From positions 4,577,001 through 4,641,000 of the forward strand of contig NZ_CP053439.1 in assembly GCF_000769405.2 (NCBI RefSeq): DNA of 64,000 bases, given 5' to 3'. The stretch's first letter is position 1. The number at the start of each line of letters is the position of its first letter. Of this stretch, positions 19,060 to 28,906 are shown piece after piece. The position numbers were made by a program, and so were the translations under genes. Under the pieces are notes generated by a model, which worked only from the letters and a program-made list of their open reading frames with translations, did no database searches and was not told where the DNA came from. This stretch comes from Rhizobium brockwellii. GTDB taxonomy: Bacteria > Pseudomonadota > Alphaproteobacteria > Rhizobiales > Rhizobiaceae.

Positions 19060-20657
19060 GCTTCTTGTTCGGCTTCGGTGACCTCTTCTTCGGTCCCCTT
19101 CGCCAGGTCCTCTTGCGTGATCCAGCCAGCCGAAAGGCGGGCCTGGACGATCATCTGTTCTGCTTCGACGCGCGAGACGTCGAACTTCGAGAACAGGCCC
19201 TCGAACTTCTTCGTTTCGCCGTTCTTGCGTTCCGACCAGCCGACGAGATCGTCGGCAGCGCAGCCGGCAAAGTCCTCGATCGACTTGATGCCGTCTTCGC
19301 CGAGCGCCACCATCATCTGGGCGGTCATGCCGTTGATTTCACGCAGTTCGTCCTGGACACCGAGAGCTTTGCGCTTCTCGTCCATCTCAGCTTCGAGACG
19401 CTCGAGGAATTCGCGGGCACGCTGCTGGATTTCCTGCGCCGTCTCCTCGTCGAAACCGTCGATCGAAGAGATTTCGTCGAGATCGACATAAGCCAGTTCT
19501 TCAACCGCGGCAAAACCTTCCGAAGCCAGAACCTGGCCGACCATCTCGTCGACATCGAGCGAATCCATGAACAGGTTGGTGCGCTCGTTGAATTCCTTCT
19601 GGCGGCGCTCCGATTCCTCGGCTTCCGTCATGATGTCGATATCCCAGCCGGTCAGCTGCGAGGCGAGGCGGACGTTCTGGCCGCGGCGGCCGATCGCAAG
19701 CGACAGCTGCTCGTCGGGAACGACGACTTCGATGCGCTCGGCATCCTCATCGAGAACGACCTTGGCGACTTCGGCCGGCTGCAGGGCGTTAACGACGAAG
19801 GTCGCCGGGTCTTGGCTCCACGGGATGATGTCGATCTTTTCGCCCTGAAGCTCGCCGACGACGGCCTGAACGCGTGAGCCGCGCATACCGACGCAGGCAC
19901 CGACCGGATCGATCGAACTGTCGTTCGAGATCACCGCGATCTTGGCGCGCGAACCCGGGTCGCGGGCGACCGACTTCACCTGGATGATACCGTCGTAGAT
20001 CTCCGGCACTTCCATGGTGAAAAGCTTCACCATGAATTGCGGATGCGTGCGCGACAGGAAGATCTGCGGGCCGCGCTGCTCGCGACGGACATCATAGACA
20101 TAGGCACGGACGCGATCGCCATAGCGGACGTTTTCGCGCGGGATCATTTCGTCGCGGCGGATGATGCCTTCGCCACGGCCGAGATCGACGATGACGTTGC
20201 CGTATTCGACGCGCTTGACGGTACCGTTGACGATTTCGCCGACGCGATCCTTGAATTCGTCGAACTGGCGGTCGCGCTCGGCTTCACGCACCTTCTGGAC
20301 GATCACCTGCTTGGCCGACTGTGCGGCGATGCGGCCGAAATCCATCGGCGGCAGCGGATCGGCGATGAAATCGCCGAGTGCGGCGTCCGGGTTGCGGTCG
20401 CGGGCCAGCTCCAGCGGGATCTGCGTCGAATAATCCTCGGCCTTCTCGACGACTTCGAGCAAGCGCTGCAGGCGGATTTCGCCGGTCTTCGGATTGATGT
20501 CGGCCCGGATGTTGGACTCGGTGCCGTAACGGGAGCGTGCCGCCTTCTGGATGGCATCGGCCATTGCGGCCAGCACGATCTCGCGGTCGATGACTTTTTC
20601 GCGCGCCACTGCATCTGCGATCTGCAGAAGTTCGAGCCGGTTCGCACTGACTGCCAT
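19056..20657 (-). CDS. nusA: Transcription termination/antitermination factor NusA
   Basis: A 533-residue NusA. Order of domains: N-terminal RNA-polymerase-binding domain (about 1-130), S1 ([20 protein letters not shown], about 135-200), KH1/KH2 ([15 protein letters not shown] and [16 protein letters not shown]), then C-terminal helix-hairpin-helix acidic repeats (about 360-510), which are usual in proteobacterial NusA. It lies between rimP and ylxR on the minus strand. Confidence 0.96.
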   Translation of the reverse strand: MAVSANRLELLQIADAVAREKVIDREIVLAAMADAIQKAARSRYGTESNIRADINPKTGEIRLQRLLEVVEKAEDYSTQIPLELARDRNPDAALGDFIADPLPPMDFGRIAAQSAKQVIVQKVREAERDRQFDEFKDRVGEIVNGTVKRVEYGNVIVDLGRGEGIIRRDEMIPRENVRYGDRVRAYVYDVRREQRGPQIFLSRTHPQFMVKLFTMEVPEIYDGIIQVKSVARDPGSRAKIAVISNDSSIDPVGACVGMRGSRVQAVVGELQGEKIDIIPWSQDPATFVVNALQPAEVAKVVLDEDAERIEVVVPDEQLSLAIGRRGQNVRLASQLTGWDIDIMTEAEESERRQKEFNERTNLFMDSLDVDEMVGQVLASEGFAAVEELAYVDLDEISSIDGFDEETAQEIQQRAREFLERLEAEMDEKRKALGVQDELREINGMTAQMMVALGEDGIKSIEDFAGCAADDLVGWSERKNGETKKFEGLFSKFDVSRVEAEQMIVQARLSAGWITQEDLAKGTEEEVTEAEQEA

Positions 20658-20716
20658 TGTCTTGTTTCTCCGTCTTTACTCCAGGGTTCCCGTCCCTGGA
20701 GCGGTCTGTTGATCGG

Positions 20717-21322
20717 TTATTCTTCGTCGTCCGCTTCGTTCTGGTTGGCGGCCTGGGCTTTCGCCAGCTTGTCGGCGCGCAACGCATCGCGGATCAGGTC
20801 GTCGGTCAGAATGAGCTTCGCATCGCTAAGCGCCGTGAAGGGAATGGTGACCTTCTGCTCTTCCCCATAGGCGATCTGGTCACGCTCGAGCGTGAAACCA
20901 TCTGTGCCTGCTTCGACGATCTTGCCGCGGAAGCGCTTGCGATTGTCGATCAAGATCGACGTCTCGCATTTCACAAGGTGGCCCTGCCAGCGGACGAAAT
21001 CGGATTTCCGCACCATCGGACGGTCGATGCCGGGCGAAGACACTTCCAGATGATACTCTTTATCGACCGGATCTTCCACATCGAGGACGGGAGAAATCGC
21101 CATCGAGACTTCTTCGCAATCCTGGACCGTCATCGTGCCGTCGTTGCGTTCGGCCATGACCTGCATCGTCGCGCCGTTCTGGTTCATCATGCGGACGCGG
21201 ATAAGCCGGAAGCCCAGGTCGACGAGAACGGGTTCGATGATATCAGCAAGACGCTGGTCGAGCCCGGTTTCGGTAATCAGCCGCGGCTCACGTTCGTTGT
21301 CTGCGTTTGTCAGATCCGACAA
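20717..21322 (-). CDS. rimP: Ribosome maturation factor RimP
   Basis: A 201-residue RimP, which assists 30S assembly. Typical segments are [41 protein letters not shown] and [21 protein letters not shown] take TTG 21322 as start because GAGGAG lies about eight bases upstream and the protein then begins SDLTNADNE; an ATG eight codons earlier overlaps that ribosome site. It is the first gene of the rimP-nusA-ylxR-infB-rbfA-truB operon. Confidence 0.9.
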   Translation of the reverse strand: MSDLTNADNEREPRLITETGLDQRLADIIEPVLVDLGFRLIRVRMMNQNGATMQVMAERNDGTMTVQDCEEVSMAISPVLDVEDPVDKEYHLEVSSPGIDRPMVRKSDFVRWQGHLVKCETSILIDNRKRFRGKIVEAGTDGFTLERDQIAYGEEQKVTIPFTALSDAKLILTDDLIRDALRADKLAKAQAANQNEADDEE

Positions 21323-21567
21323 GCGGTGCGCTCCTCGCAATTTCATGCTGTTTCTGCGATCACGCTAATAAAAAAGAGCGGGTCCTTGCGGCCCACTCTT
21401 CATCAAGCGATCAAGAATTTGAGAGGCATATAGTCGGGTTTTTCCGAAATTGCAAGGTCCGCGACCGATTCGGCCAATTCGCTTGCCGCGCGTGATGAGG
21501 CCTATGGCCAGCGCCGGTCTTGCGCATATATTGCCGTTGGCGCGCAATAACAAAAGCGGGAGAAATC

Positions 21568-23199
21568 GTGGCCTACACTTCGTCGACATTGGCGCCTTTG
21601 CGGCACGATACCTACCGCACCATCTGGTTCGCGAGCCTATCTTCGAATTTCGGCGGCCTGATCCAGGCGGTCGGCGCCGCCTGGATGATGACGACGATCA
21701 CCGCCTCGGAGGACATGGTCGCGCTGGTGCAGACCTCGACGGCGCTGCCGATCATGCTCTTTTCGCTGATATCGGGTGCGCTGGCCGACAATTATGACCG
21801 CCGGCGGGTGATGCTGACGGCGCAGTGCATGATGCTCACGGTCTCGGCGCTGTTGACGGCCTCAGCCCTTCTCGGCTGGATCACGCCCTGGCTGCTGCTC
21901 TTCTTCACCTTCCTGATCGGCTGTGGCACCGCGCTCAACAATCCCTCCTGGCAGGCCTCGGTCGGCGACATGGTGCCGCGTGCCGATCTGCCCGCAGCGG
22001 TCACGCTGAACAGCATGGGTTTCAACATCACCCGCAGCGTCGGCCCGGCGATCGGCGGCGTCATCGTCGCCGCTGCCGGCGCGGCTGCGGCCTTCGCGGT
22101 GAATACGCTGAGCTACCTCGCCCTGATCTATGCCCTGCTGCGCTGGCGGCCAGCCACGCCCGTCTCGACCTTGCCGCGCGAGGCGCTCGGCAGCGCCATT
22201 TTCGCCGGCCTGCGTTATGTCTCGATGTCGCCCAATCTCGAAAAGGTCCTTGTCAGAGGGCTACTCTTCGGCATCGGCGCCAGCTCGATCCTGGCGCTGC
22301 TGCCGGTCGTCGCCCTCGATCTCGTTGCCGGCGGGCCGCTGACCTATGGTTTCATGCTGGGCGCCTTCGGCATCGGCGCGATTGGCGGTGCGGTGCTGAA
22401 TGCCAGGCTCCGCCAAGTGCTTTCCAGCGAGATAATCATCCGCCTCTCCTTTGCCGGCTTCGCATTGAGCGCGGTCATCGCAGCCGTGAGCCCGAGTGCC
22501 GTCCTCACTTCTGCCGGGCTGCTCGTTTCCGGCGCCTGCTGGGTCTCTGCACTTTCGCTCTTCAACACCATCGTCCAGCTTTCGACGCCGCGCTGGGTGG
22601 TCGGCCGGGCACTGTCGCTTTATCAGACCGTCACCTTCGGCGGCATCGCCGGCGGCAGCTGGCTGTGGGGCGTTGCCGCCGATCGCTACGGCGTCGCCGA
22701 TGCGCTGCTGATGTCATCCGTCGTCATGCTGCTCGGCATCGCCATCGGCCTGCGTTTTTCGATGCCGGCCTTCGCCTCGCTCAATCTCGATCCGCTCAAT
22801 CGCTTCACCGAGCCGGCCCTCAGTCTCGACATCACGCCACGCAGCGGCCCGATCGTCATCCAGGTCGATTACGAGATCGGAGATGATGATCTTGCCGAAT
22901 TCATGGAATTGATGGGCGAACGCCGCCGTATCCGCATCCGCGACGGCGCCCGCAACTGGGCGCTGATGCGTGATCTCGAAAATCCCAGCCTTTGGACGGA
23001 AACCTACCATACGCCGACCTGGGTCGAATATATAAGACACAACCAGCGGCGCACGCAGGCCGATGCCGAAAACACCGACAGGCTTCGTGCGCTTCACCGC
23101 GGTGAAGGTCCGCTGCATGTCCACCGCATGATCGAACGCCAGGCCATTCCGCCTGATAACGACGTCTTCCACAAGGCGCCGATCGATCTGCATCATTGA
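21568..23199 (+). CDS. MFS transporter (EntS/MFS_3 type) with C-terminal soluble domain
   Basis: A 543-residue protein: about 12 membrane helices over residues 20-405, with the MFS motif between helices 2 and 3 (GALADNYDRRRVML), then a soluble domain of about 130 residues starting at GPIVIQVDYEIGDDDLAEFMELMGE. That tail looks like a dimeric alpha-beta-barrel domain seen on some MFS_3 exporters. The start is GTG 21568 with GGGAGA upstream. The substrate is unknown; relatives export siderophores or drugs. It is followed directly by a GNAT gene. Confidence 0.85.
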   Translation: MAYTSSTLAPLRHDTYRTIWFASLSSNFGGLIQAVGAAWMMTTITASEDMVALVQTSTALPIMLFSLISGALADNYDRRRVMLTAQCMMLTVSALLTASALLGWITPWLLLFFTFLIGCGTALNNPSWQASVGDMVPRADLPAAVTLNSMGFNITRSVGPAIGGVIVAAAGAAAAFAVNTLSYLALIYALLRWRPATPVSTLPREALGSAIFAGLRYVSMSPNLEKVLVRGLLFGIGASSILALLPVVALDLVAGGPLTYGFMLGAFGIGAIGGAVLNARLRQVLSSEIIIRLSFAGFALSAVIAAVSPSAVLTSAGLLVSGACWVSALSLFNTIVQLSTPRWVVGRALSLYQTVTFGGIAGGSWLWGVAADRYGVADALLMSSVVMLLGIAIGLRFSMPAFASLNLDPLNRFTEPALSLDITPRSGPIVIQVDYEIGDDDLAEFMELMGERRRIRIRDGARNWALMRDLENPSLWTETYHTPTWVEYIRHNQRRTQADAENTDRLRALHRGEGPLHVHRMIERQAIPPDNDVFHKAPIDLHH

Positions 23200-23207
23200 G
23201 ACCAGCT

Positions 23208-23678
23208 ATGCAGAGATCAGGCATGTATAGATTCAGGCTCGCCCGCCGGTCCGATCTTGCCGCCATCGTCCGGCTTCTGGCCGATGACGATCTTGGCGGC
23301 ACCAGGGAGATCGTTTCGGATCCCGTCGACGCGCGTTACCTCTCGGCCTTCGCGGCGATCGAGGCGGACGCCAATCAGCTTCTGGCCGTCGCAACCGATG
23401 CGGCCGATCGGGTCGTCGGCTGTCTGCAGCTGAGTTTTGTTCCCGGTCTTTCGAGGACGGGCATGTGGCGCGGCCAGATCGAAAGCGTGCGTGTGGCAAG
23501 CGATCTTCGCGGCTCTGGCCTCGGCTCGCACTTCATCGAATGGGCGATCGCCCAATGCGCCGAGCGTGGTTGCGGCCTCGTGCAGCTGACATCGGACAAG
23601 ACGCGGGGGGATGCGATCCGCTTCTACGAGAAGCTCGGTTTCGTCGCCAGCCATGAAGGTTTGAAACTCAATCTCTGA
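23208..23678 (+). CDS. GNAT-family N-acetyltransferase
   Basis: A GNAT of about 155 residues. The acetyl-CoA loop is VRVASDLRGSGLGSHFIEWAI, with C-terminal AIRFYEKLGFVASHEGLKL, the usual Y-x-K-x-GF motif. The substrate is unknown. It begins within a few bases of the MFS stop and may be co-transcribed. Starts at 23208 (ATG), 23223 (ATG) or 23196 (TTG overlapping the MFS stop) are all possible. Confidence 0.85.
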   Translation: MQRSGMYRFRLARRSDLAAIVRLLADDDLGGTREIVSDPVDARYLSAFAAIEADANQLLAVATDAADRVVGCLQLSFVPGLSRTGMWRGQIESVRVASDLRGSGLGSHFIEWAIAQCAERGCGLVQLTSDKTRGDAIRFYEKLGFVASHEGLKLNL

Positions 23679-23684
23679 GGCCGC

Positions 23685-24953
23685 CTACTTCAGCTTGCCC
23701 TTCATCGTCGCCTCCGGAAAGCATGTCGGCTTCATGCCGTTCTTGGCCTGCCACTGGCCGATCGAACGCCGCGTCTTGTAGCCCGGCAGGCCGTCGGAAC
23801 CACCGACATCATAGCCCTGCCGTTCCAGCGCCTTCTGCATGGCGGCGACGTCCGAGCGCAGCATCTTGCCGACATCGCCCCATCTGCCCTGGAAGGCGCC
23901 GCCATTATAGGCGATCCGGTCGGCGAGATTGCCGATATAGAGCGCGTAGAGATCGGAATTATTATATTCCTTGATGATGTAGAAATTCGGGGTGACGATG
24001 AATTCCGGTCCGTCGCGGCCGGCCGGCACCAGCATCATGCCCTCAGCCTTCATCTCGCCGGAGGGAAAGCCCTTGCCGGAGATGCGGTCGATGCCGAGCG
24101 AGGCCCAGTGCGACAGCGGCTTTGCCAGATCGGGTCCCTCCTGCGCGCAGGAGACCGCCTCCGGTATCGACACCTCGAAGCCCCAGTCGCGGTCGCGCTG
24201 CCAGCCTTTCTTGACCAGGTAATTGGCGATCGAGGCGAGCGTATCGGGCACCGAGGTCCAGATATTGCGGTGACCGTCGCCATCGAAATCCACGGCATAT
24301 TTTAGATAGCTGGTCGGCATGAATTGCGGCTGGCCGAGTGCGCCCGCCCACGAACCCTTGAAGTTGGCAGGAGTGACGTCGCCGCCGTCGAGAATATGGA
24401 GTGCGGCCACCAGCTCGGTGCGGAACATCTCCCTGCGCGTCGACATGAAGGCCTTGGTCGCCAGCACCTCGATCGCCGAATTCGGGATCTTCGCGGCGCC
24501 GAAGCCCGTCTCCCGGCCCCAGATGGCAAGCACGATCGAGCCCGGCACGCCATAGGTCTTTTCGATCCGCTTCAGCGTCGAGCCATATTGGGCGGCAAAG
24601 CCGCGTCCCGTTGCGGCAAGCTTTTTCAGCTGATCCTCGTTGAAATAGGGAGCGGGCGAGGAAAATTCGGCCTGCGTCTGCTTCTGCTCCTTCGGCGGCG
24701 GGAAACCGGGCGGGGCAAGATCGGGCAAGTTCCAGTTCAGCGTGATGCCGGAGAAAGCGGCTTGAAAGACCTTCTCCGAAATGCCGTTCGCCTTCGCCTC
24801 CGGCCAGAGGTCGCTCTGCACCCATTTTTCGAACTGCGCCTCGACATCGGCTTTGGAGGCGGCGAGGGCGGGCAGAGGCATCAGAGCGGTTACGAGTATA
24901 ACGATAAACGATATGACCTGCCGCGGCCCACCCCCCTCTGCCCTGCCGGGCAT
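23685..24953 (-). CDS. Lytic murein transglycosylase, MltB-like, with peptidoglycan-binding domain
   Basis: A periplasmic transglycosylase of about 422 residues. It has a signal sequence (VISFIVILVTALMPLPALAAS), an SLT_2 catalytic domain with the Glu in LAIWGRETGFGAAK, and FKGSWAGALGQPQFMPTSYLKYAVDFDGDG. The C-terminal PG_binding_1 domain is AAMQKALERQGYDVGGSDGLPG (about residues 360-415). The enzyme cleaves glycan strands to 1,6-anhydro ends. The start is uncertain: the only sensible ATG, 24953, lies inside a palindromic repeat, so the repeat would encode the first residues (MPGRAEGG). Confidence 0.86.
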   Translation of the reverse strand: MPGRAEGGGPRQVISFIVILVTALMPLPALAASKADVEAQFEKWVQSDLWPEAKANGISEKVFQAAFSGITLNWNLPDLAPPGFPPPKEQKQTQAEFSSPAPYFNEDQLKKLAATGRGFAAQYGSTLKRIEKTYGVPGSIVLAIWGRETGFGAAKIPNSAIEVLATKAFMSTRREMFRTELVAALHILDGGDVTPANFKGSWAGALGQPQFMPTSYLKYAVDFDGDGHRNIWTSVPDTLASIANYLVKKGWQRDRDWGFEVSIPEAVSCAQEGPDLAKPLSHWASLGIDRISGKGFPSGEMKAEGMMLVPAGRDGPEFIVTPNFYIIKEYNNSDLYALYIGNLADRIAYNGGAFQGRWGDVGKMLRSDVAAMQKALERQGYDVGGSDGLPGYKTRRSIGQWQAKNGMKPTCFPEATMKGKLK

Positions 24954-25106
24954 CTCCCCCACAGGGGGGGAGATCGGAAACAGGCGATGCTTTGCCCTTA
25001 GCAACCGTCGCACGTACTGAAGCGTCGAAACGCGAGGAACGGATGAGCGTGCCTCTAGCCGATCTCCCCCCTTGTGGGGGAGATGCCCGGCAGGGCAGAG
25101 GGGGGT
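24927..25106. repeat. REPIN-like pair of inverted palindromic repeats
   Basis: Two near-identical copies of about 46 bases in inverted orientation (24927-24977 and 25059-25106), differing at one position over the compared part, separated by about 81 bases. Each is itself partly palindromic: CTCTGCCCTGCCGGGCATC and CTCCCCC...GGGGGAG. The unit resembles a REP doublet. It lies between recR and the transglycosylase gene and covers the latter's apparent start. Confidence 0.85.
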
Positions 25107-25129
25107 ATCTTTCGGCATATGCAATCCCC

Positions 25130-25735
25130 TCATATCACCGTCCGCGCCCGAAGTGCCGCCGCAAGCGTGCCCTCGTCGAGATAGTCGAGTTCGCCGCCAA
25201 CAGGCACGCCATGCGCCAGCCGCGTGATCTTCACATCGAGCCCCTGCAACTGGTCGGTGATGTAATGCGCCGTCGTCTGTCCCTCGACCGTGGCATTGAC
25301 CGCGATGATCAGTTCCCGGATGCCGCCTTCGCCGACCCTGTCGATCAGCCCGCGAATATTGAGATCGTCAGGACCGACCCCGTCGAGCGGCGACAGCGTG
25401 CCGCCGAGCACGTGATAGGCGGCGTTCATCGCGCCTGCCCGCTCCAGCGCCCAGAGATCAGAGACGTCCTCGACGACGATGATGACGGATTGATCGCGTT
25501 GCGTGTCGGTGCAGACAATGCAGGGGTCGACCGTATCGACATTGCCGCAGCGCGAGCAGATCTTCACCTTGTCATACGCCTCGCCCATTGCATTCGACAG
25601 CGGGCCTAGCAGTTGATCCTTCTTCTTGATCAGATGCAGTGCCGCCCGGCGCGCCGAGCGAGGCCCAAGGCCCGGCACCTTTGCCAGAAGCTGGATGAGT
25701 TTTTCGATTTCGGGTCCGGTGACTCGTTTTGCCAT
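25130..25735 (-). CDS. recR: Recombination protein RecR
   Basis: A 201-residue RecR, which acts with RecF and RecO to load RecA at gaps. It has an N-terminal helix-hairpin-helix ([16 protein letters not shown]), the four-cysteine zinc finger [16 protein letters not shown], a Toprim domain ([16 protein letters not shown]) and a C-terminal Walker-B-like part. Length and motifs are standard. In many genomes it follows dnaX-ybaB; here a MOSC gene on the other strand separates them. Confidence 0.95.
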   Translation of the reverse strand: MAKRVTGPEIEKLIQLLAKVPGLGPRSARRAALHLIKKKDQLLGPLSNAMGEAYDKVKICSRCGNVDTVDPCIVCTDTQRDQSVIIVVEDVSDLWALERAGAMNAAYHVLGGTLSPLDGVGPDDLNIRGLIDRVGEGGIRELIIAVNATVEGQTTAHYITDQLQGLDVKITRLAHGVPVGGELDYLDEGTLAAALRARTVI

Positions 25736-25792
25736 GCGCCGTTCTTAACTGATATGGAACGAAAACGGAATCGCGGAAGGATCGGCCATCCC

Positions 25793-26422
25793 ATGAAAAT
25801 CCTGGCCTTGTGCACCGGCAATCCCGAAAGACTGCCGGGCAAGAGCTACAAGACCGGCATCTTCAAACATGCCGTCAATGGCGCCGTGATGATCGATGCC
25901 GAAGGTCTTGTCGGCGATGCGATCTGCAACCGCAAACACCATGGCGGCGTCGACCAGGCTGTTTATATCGAGGGATCGCTGACGCTCGACTGGTGGGCGC
26001 AGGAGCTGGGCCGACCCTACGAGGCCGGTACTTTCGGCGAGAACATGGTGATATCAGATCTGGACAATCGCGACGCCGCCGTCGGCGACCGTTTCCTCGC
26101 CGGCGATCTCATCCTCGAAGTCACATCATGTCGTATGCCCTGTGCCACCTTCGCCGCCAGGATGGCCGATCCGAAATTCGTCAAGCGTTACACCGCCGCC
26201 GCCCGTCCCGGCATCTATTGCCGCGTCATCCGGGGCGGCGTAGCCGAGCCCGGGATGCCAATGGAATATATGTCTTTTTCGGGAGATAAGATTACGATGC
26301 CCGAGCTAATGGAGACCTTCGGCCGAAGGCTTCAGGGCGCAGATCGGGCGCGATATCTCTCGGCCCCAATTCACTACAAGCTTCGGGCCATGCTGGAATC
26401 CCCAGGCGACGAAGCGCACTAG
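25793..26422 (+). CDS. MOSC domain protein (YiiM-like)
   Basis: A 209-residue protein with a MOSC domain: GLVGDAICNRKHHGGVDQAVYIE, TFGENMVISDL, and the conserved cysteine region LEVTSCRMPCATFAARM near residues 108-124. MOSC proteins bind or transfer molybdenum cofactor or sulfur; YiiM-type enzymes reduce N-hydroxylated compounds. ATG 25793 follows AAGGA at about 12 bases; an ATG 13 codons earlier is an alternative. It lies between recR and ybaB on the opposite strand, interrupting the usual dnaX-ybaB-recR order. Confidence 0.85.
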   Translation: MKILALCTGNPERLPGKSYKTGIFKHAVNGAVMIDAEGLVGDAICNRKHHGGVDQAVYIEGSLTLDWWAQELGRPYEAGTFGENMVISDLDNRDAAVGDRFLAGDLILEVTSCRMPCATFAARMADPKFVKRYTAAARPGIYCRVIRGGVAEPGMPMEYMSFSGDKITMPELMETFGRRLQGADRARYLSAPIHYKLRAMLESPGDEAH

Positions 26423-26452
26423 ATCACTTGACACCTTGATATGAGGGCCGCC

Positions 26453-26776
26453 TCAGAACGGCAGCTTGAAGCCGGGCGGGATCGGCAGGCCGGCGGTCAG
26501 CGCCTTGGTCTTTTCGGCGGCCAGCGCCTCGGCCTTGTCCTTGGCGTCCTTGTGGGCGGCGACGATCAGGTCCTCGAGGATCTCGACATCGTCTTCCTTG
26601 AACAGCGACGGATCGATCTTCAGGCTCTTCAGCTCGCCCTTGCCCGATATGACGACGGCGACGAGGCCGCCACCCGCCTTGCCTTCGGCCGTAAGCTCGG
26701 CGATCTCCGCCTGCATCTGCTCCATCTTGGCCTGCATTTCCTTGACTTTGCCCATCATGCCCATGATGTCGCGCAT
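26453..26776 (-). CDS. ybaB: Nucleoid-associated protein YbaB/EbfC
   Basis: A 107-residue YbaB-family DNA-binding protein, a dimeric tweezer-shaped nucleoid protein. It starts [22 protein letters not shown] (long amphipathic helix), has the central [20 protein letters not shown] sheet, and ends in a Pro-rich tail ([12 protein letters not shown]). It starts 22 bases after the dnaX stop and is almost certainly co-transcribed with it. Confidence 0.94.
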   Translation of the reverse strand: MRDIMGMMGKVKEMQAKMEQMQAEIAELTAEGKAGGGLVAVVISGKGELKSLKIDPSLFKEDDVEILEDLIVAAHKDAKDKAEALAAEKTKALTAGLPIPPGFKLPF

Positions 26777-26798
26777 CGTCTCGCTCCTTGTTGAAACT

Positions 26799-28676
26799 TT
26801 AGAATTCTATGTCGTCGCCCGGCAGGATGTCACCTTCCTCGGATTCGGCGGCGGCCGGCGGCGTCACCTCCCCTTCCTCCTCCGGTTCGGGCGCCCGTAC
26901 GCGCACGTCGATGATTTTGGCACCGGGGAAATGCGCAAGGATTGCCGCCACGTCAGGGTCCTGGCGCGCGTCGATCACATGCTGTTCCCGGGTCCTGGCC
27001 TCCGCTTCGACAAGCGTCGGCTGGCCATCGTCGCGGCTGAGGCTGACGATCCAGTGGATGCCGGTCCATTCCTTCAGCTTGACGGCAAGCTCGTTGAGCA
27101 GCGTCGTCGGCGCACCGGGAGCCAGGCTGACGTCGAGCCGGCCGGCTTCGATCCGCACGGGGCGCAGGAAGGTGCGCACCATCGCCTTCAGCTTCGGATC
27201 GCGTTTCTCGGTGGCGAGGTTGACGATATCATTGACCGAATTGACCGGGACGAGCGGCTTCGGTGCTTCCGCCGGTTTTGGCTCGATCCGCCCGACAGAC
27301 ATGGTCTCGGGCTGGCTGCTCGGCACGGCACGCAGCATCGCCACCGGCGCGGAAGACGGTGGCTGGCTCGGCGCAGTTTCTGCGGCACGCGCCGCGACAC
27401 CGTTCTGATAGGAAACCCGTGTCCCGTTGCCGCCGCCATTGCCGGACGGCGGAGCCGAGGGCCGCGGACCGGCATTGTCGCCGGAAAATTCGGCAAGTCG
27501 CCGCGCCGCATCCTCGGGCGCCGGCAGATGGGCGGCATGCGCGAGCCGGATCAGCACCATCTCGGCGGCCCCTGCCGTCCGTGACGAGCCTTCCGTTTCC
27601 GGAATGCCCTTGAGCAGCATCTGCCAGATTCGCGACAGCGTCGTCACCGCAACGCCCTTGGCGAATTCCGCCGCCTTGGTGCGCTCGACCTCGCTGAGCG
27701 AAGGATCGTTGGCCGCATCCGGCACATATTTCAGCCGCGTCACCAGATGGGTGAAATCGGCAAGGTCGGTCAGCACCACGACAGGATTGGCGCCGGCCTC
27801 GTACTGGTTCTGGAACTCGCCGAGGGCTGCGGCCACATCGCCTTTGACGATATGCTGGAAGAGATCGACGATCCGGGCGCGATCGGCAAGGCCGAGCATG
27901 CCGCGCACGGCTTCCGCCTGCACGACGCCTGCGCCATGGGCAATCGCCTGGTCGAGCAGCGACAGGCCGTCGCGCGCTGAGCCTTCGGCAGCACGCGCGA
28001 TCATCGCCAGCGCGTCGGCTTCCGCCTCTATGCCTTCCTTGGCCGCGATTGTTGTGAACAACCCGACGAGATCGGAGGCGCTGATGCGGCGCAGGTCGAA
28101 GCGCTGGCAGCGCGACAGCACGGTGATCGGCACCTTGCGGATTTCGGTGGTGGCGAAGATGAACTTCACATGCTCCGGCGGCTCTTCCAGCGTCTTCAAC
28201 AGGCCATTGAAGGCCTGCGTCGACAGCATATGCACTTCGTCGATGATATAGACCTTGTAGCGCGCCGAAACCGGCCGGTAGCGCACTTGCTCGATGATCT
28301 CCCGGATATCGTCGATACCGGTATGGGAGGCGGCGTCCATCTCGATCACGTCGACATGCCGGCCCTCCATGATCGCCTGGCAGTGCTCGCCGGGCGTGCG
28401 AAGGTCGATCGTCGGCTTGTCGATTTCCGATGTCTGGTAGTTCAGCGCCCGCGCCAGGATGCGCGCCGTCGTCGTCTTGCCGACGCCGCGCACACCGGTC
28501 AGCATATAGGCCTGCGCGATGCGGCCGGTTTCGAAGGCGTTGGTGAGGGTGCGGACCATCGGCTCCTGGCCGACCATCAGGTCCGTGAAATCCTTGGGGC
28601 GGTATTTGCGAGCCAGCACCCGGTATCCGGTGCCCGTCGAGGCGGCATCTTTTGATTGTCGCTCGGTGTCGCTCAT
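26799..28676 (-). CDS. dnaX: DNA polymerase III subunits gamma/tau
   Basis: A 625-residue DnaX, the clamp-loader ATPase. Walker [15 protein letters not shown] lies near residues 58-71, Walker B region [11 protein letters not shown], sensor 1 TTEIRKVP. The C-terminal third is Pro/Ala-rich linker plus the tau part that binds polymerase alpha. The start is 28676 (MSDTERQSK); the open frame upstream runs into the SRP RNA gene and is not coding. I see no obvious programmed frameshift site, but did not scan exhaustively. Confidence 0.95.
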   Translation of the reverse strand: MSDTERQSKDAASTGTGYRVLARKYRPKDFTDLMVGQEPMVRTLTNAFETGRIAQAYMLTGVRGVGKTTTARILARALNYQTSEIDKPTIDLRTPGEHCQAIMEGRHVDVIEMDAASHTGIDDIREIIEQVRYRPVSARYKVYIIDEVHMLSTQAFNGLLKTLEEPPEHVKFIFATTEIRKVPITVLSRCQRFDLRRISASDLVGLFTTIAAKEGIEAEADALAMIARAAEGSARDGLSLLDQAIAHGAGVVQAEAVRGMLGLADRARIVDLFQHIVKGDVAAALGEFQNQYEAGANPVVVLTDLADFTHLVTRLKYVPDAANDPSLSEVERTKAAEFAKGVAVTTLSRIWQMLLKGIPETEGSSRTAGAAEMVLIRLAHAAHLPAPEDAARRLAEFSGDNAGPRPSAPPSGNGGGNGTRVSYQNGVAARAAETAPSQPPSSAPVAMLRAVPSSQPETMSVGRIEPKPAEAPKPLVPVNSVNDIVNLATEKRDPKLKAMVRTFLRPVRIEAGRLDVSLAPGAPTTLLNELAVKLKEWTGIHWIVSLSRDDGQPTLVEAEARTREQHVIDARQDPDVAAILAHFPGAKIIDVRVRAPEPEEEGEVTPPAAAESEEGDILPGDDIEF

Positions 28677-28721
28677 CGCCCTGCTTGTCGCCCGGCTATC
28701 GGGCACTTCGTGGAGAGAAGG

Positions 28722-28820
28722 TGGGAGGCTGGCACGATGACCCGTGCCGGGCTCGTTAGGGCTGCTTCCTTCCGGACCTGACCCGGTTGGCGAGTGGCTC
28801 GTCCACCACCAACCTCCCGG
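28722..28820 (-). ncRNA. ffs: Bacterial small SRP RNA (4.5S)
   Basis: The minus strand carries the universal SRP RNA apical core GGTCAGGTCCGGAAGGAAGC. The ends pair: GGGAGGTTGG at the 5' side with CCAGCCTCCC at the 3' side. The length of about 99 bases is the usual 4.5S size. It binds Ffh to target membrane proteins. Its place just upstream of dnaX is common in alphaproteobacteria. Confidence 0.95.
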
Positions 28821-28906
28821 ATGCACATATCGGCAATATCGTCATCAAAAGCAAGCCAACATGCAAAAAAACTGCTAGTCGTAGGAAAAGACAGGAGGAA
28901 TGCCCT

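Noticed and set aside
24929..25106. Possible CRISPR-like direct repeats
   Set aside because: Only two units, in inverted orientation and palindromic; no regular spacers and no cas genes.
28677..28826. N-terminal extension of dnaX to 28826
   Set aside because: It would translate the SRP RNA gene; the conserved protein begins at 28676.
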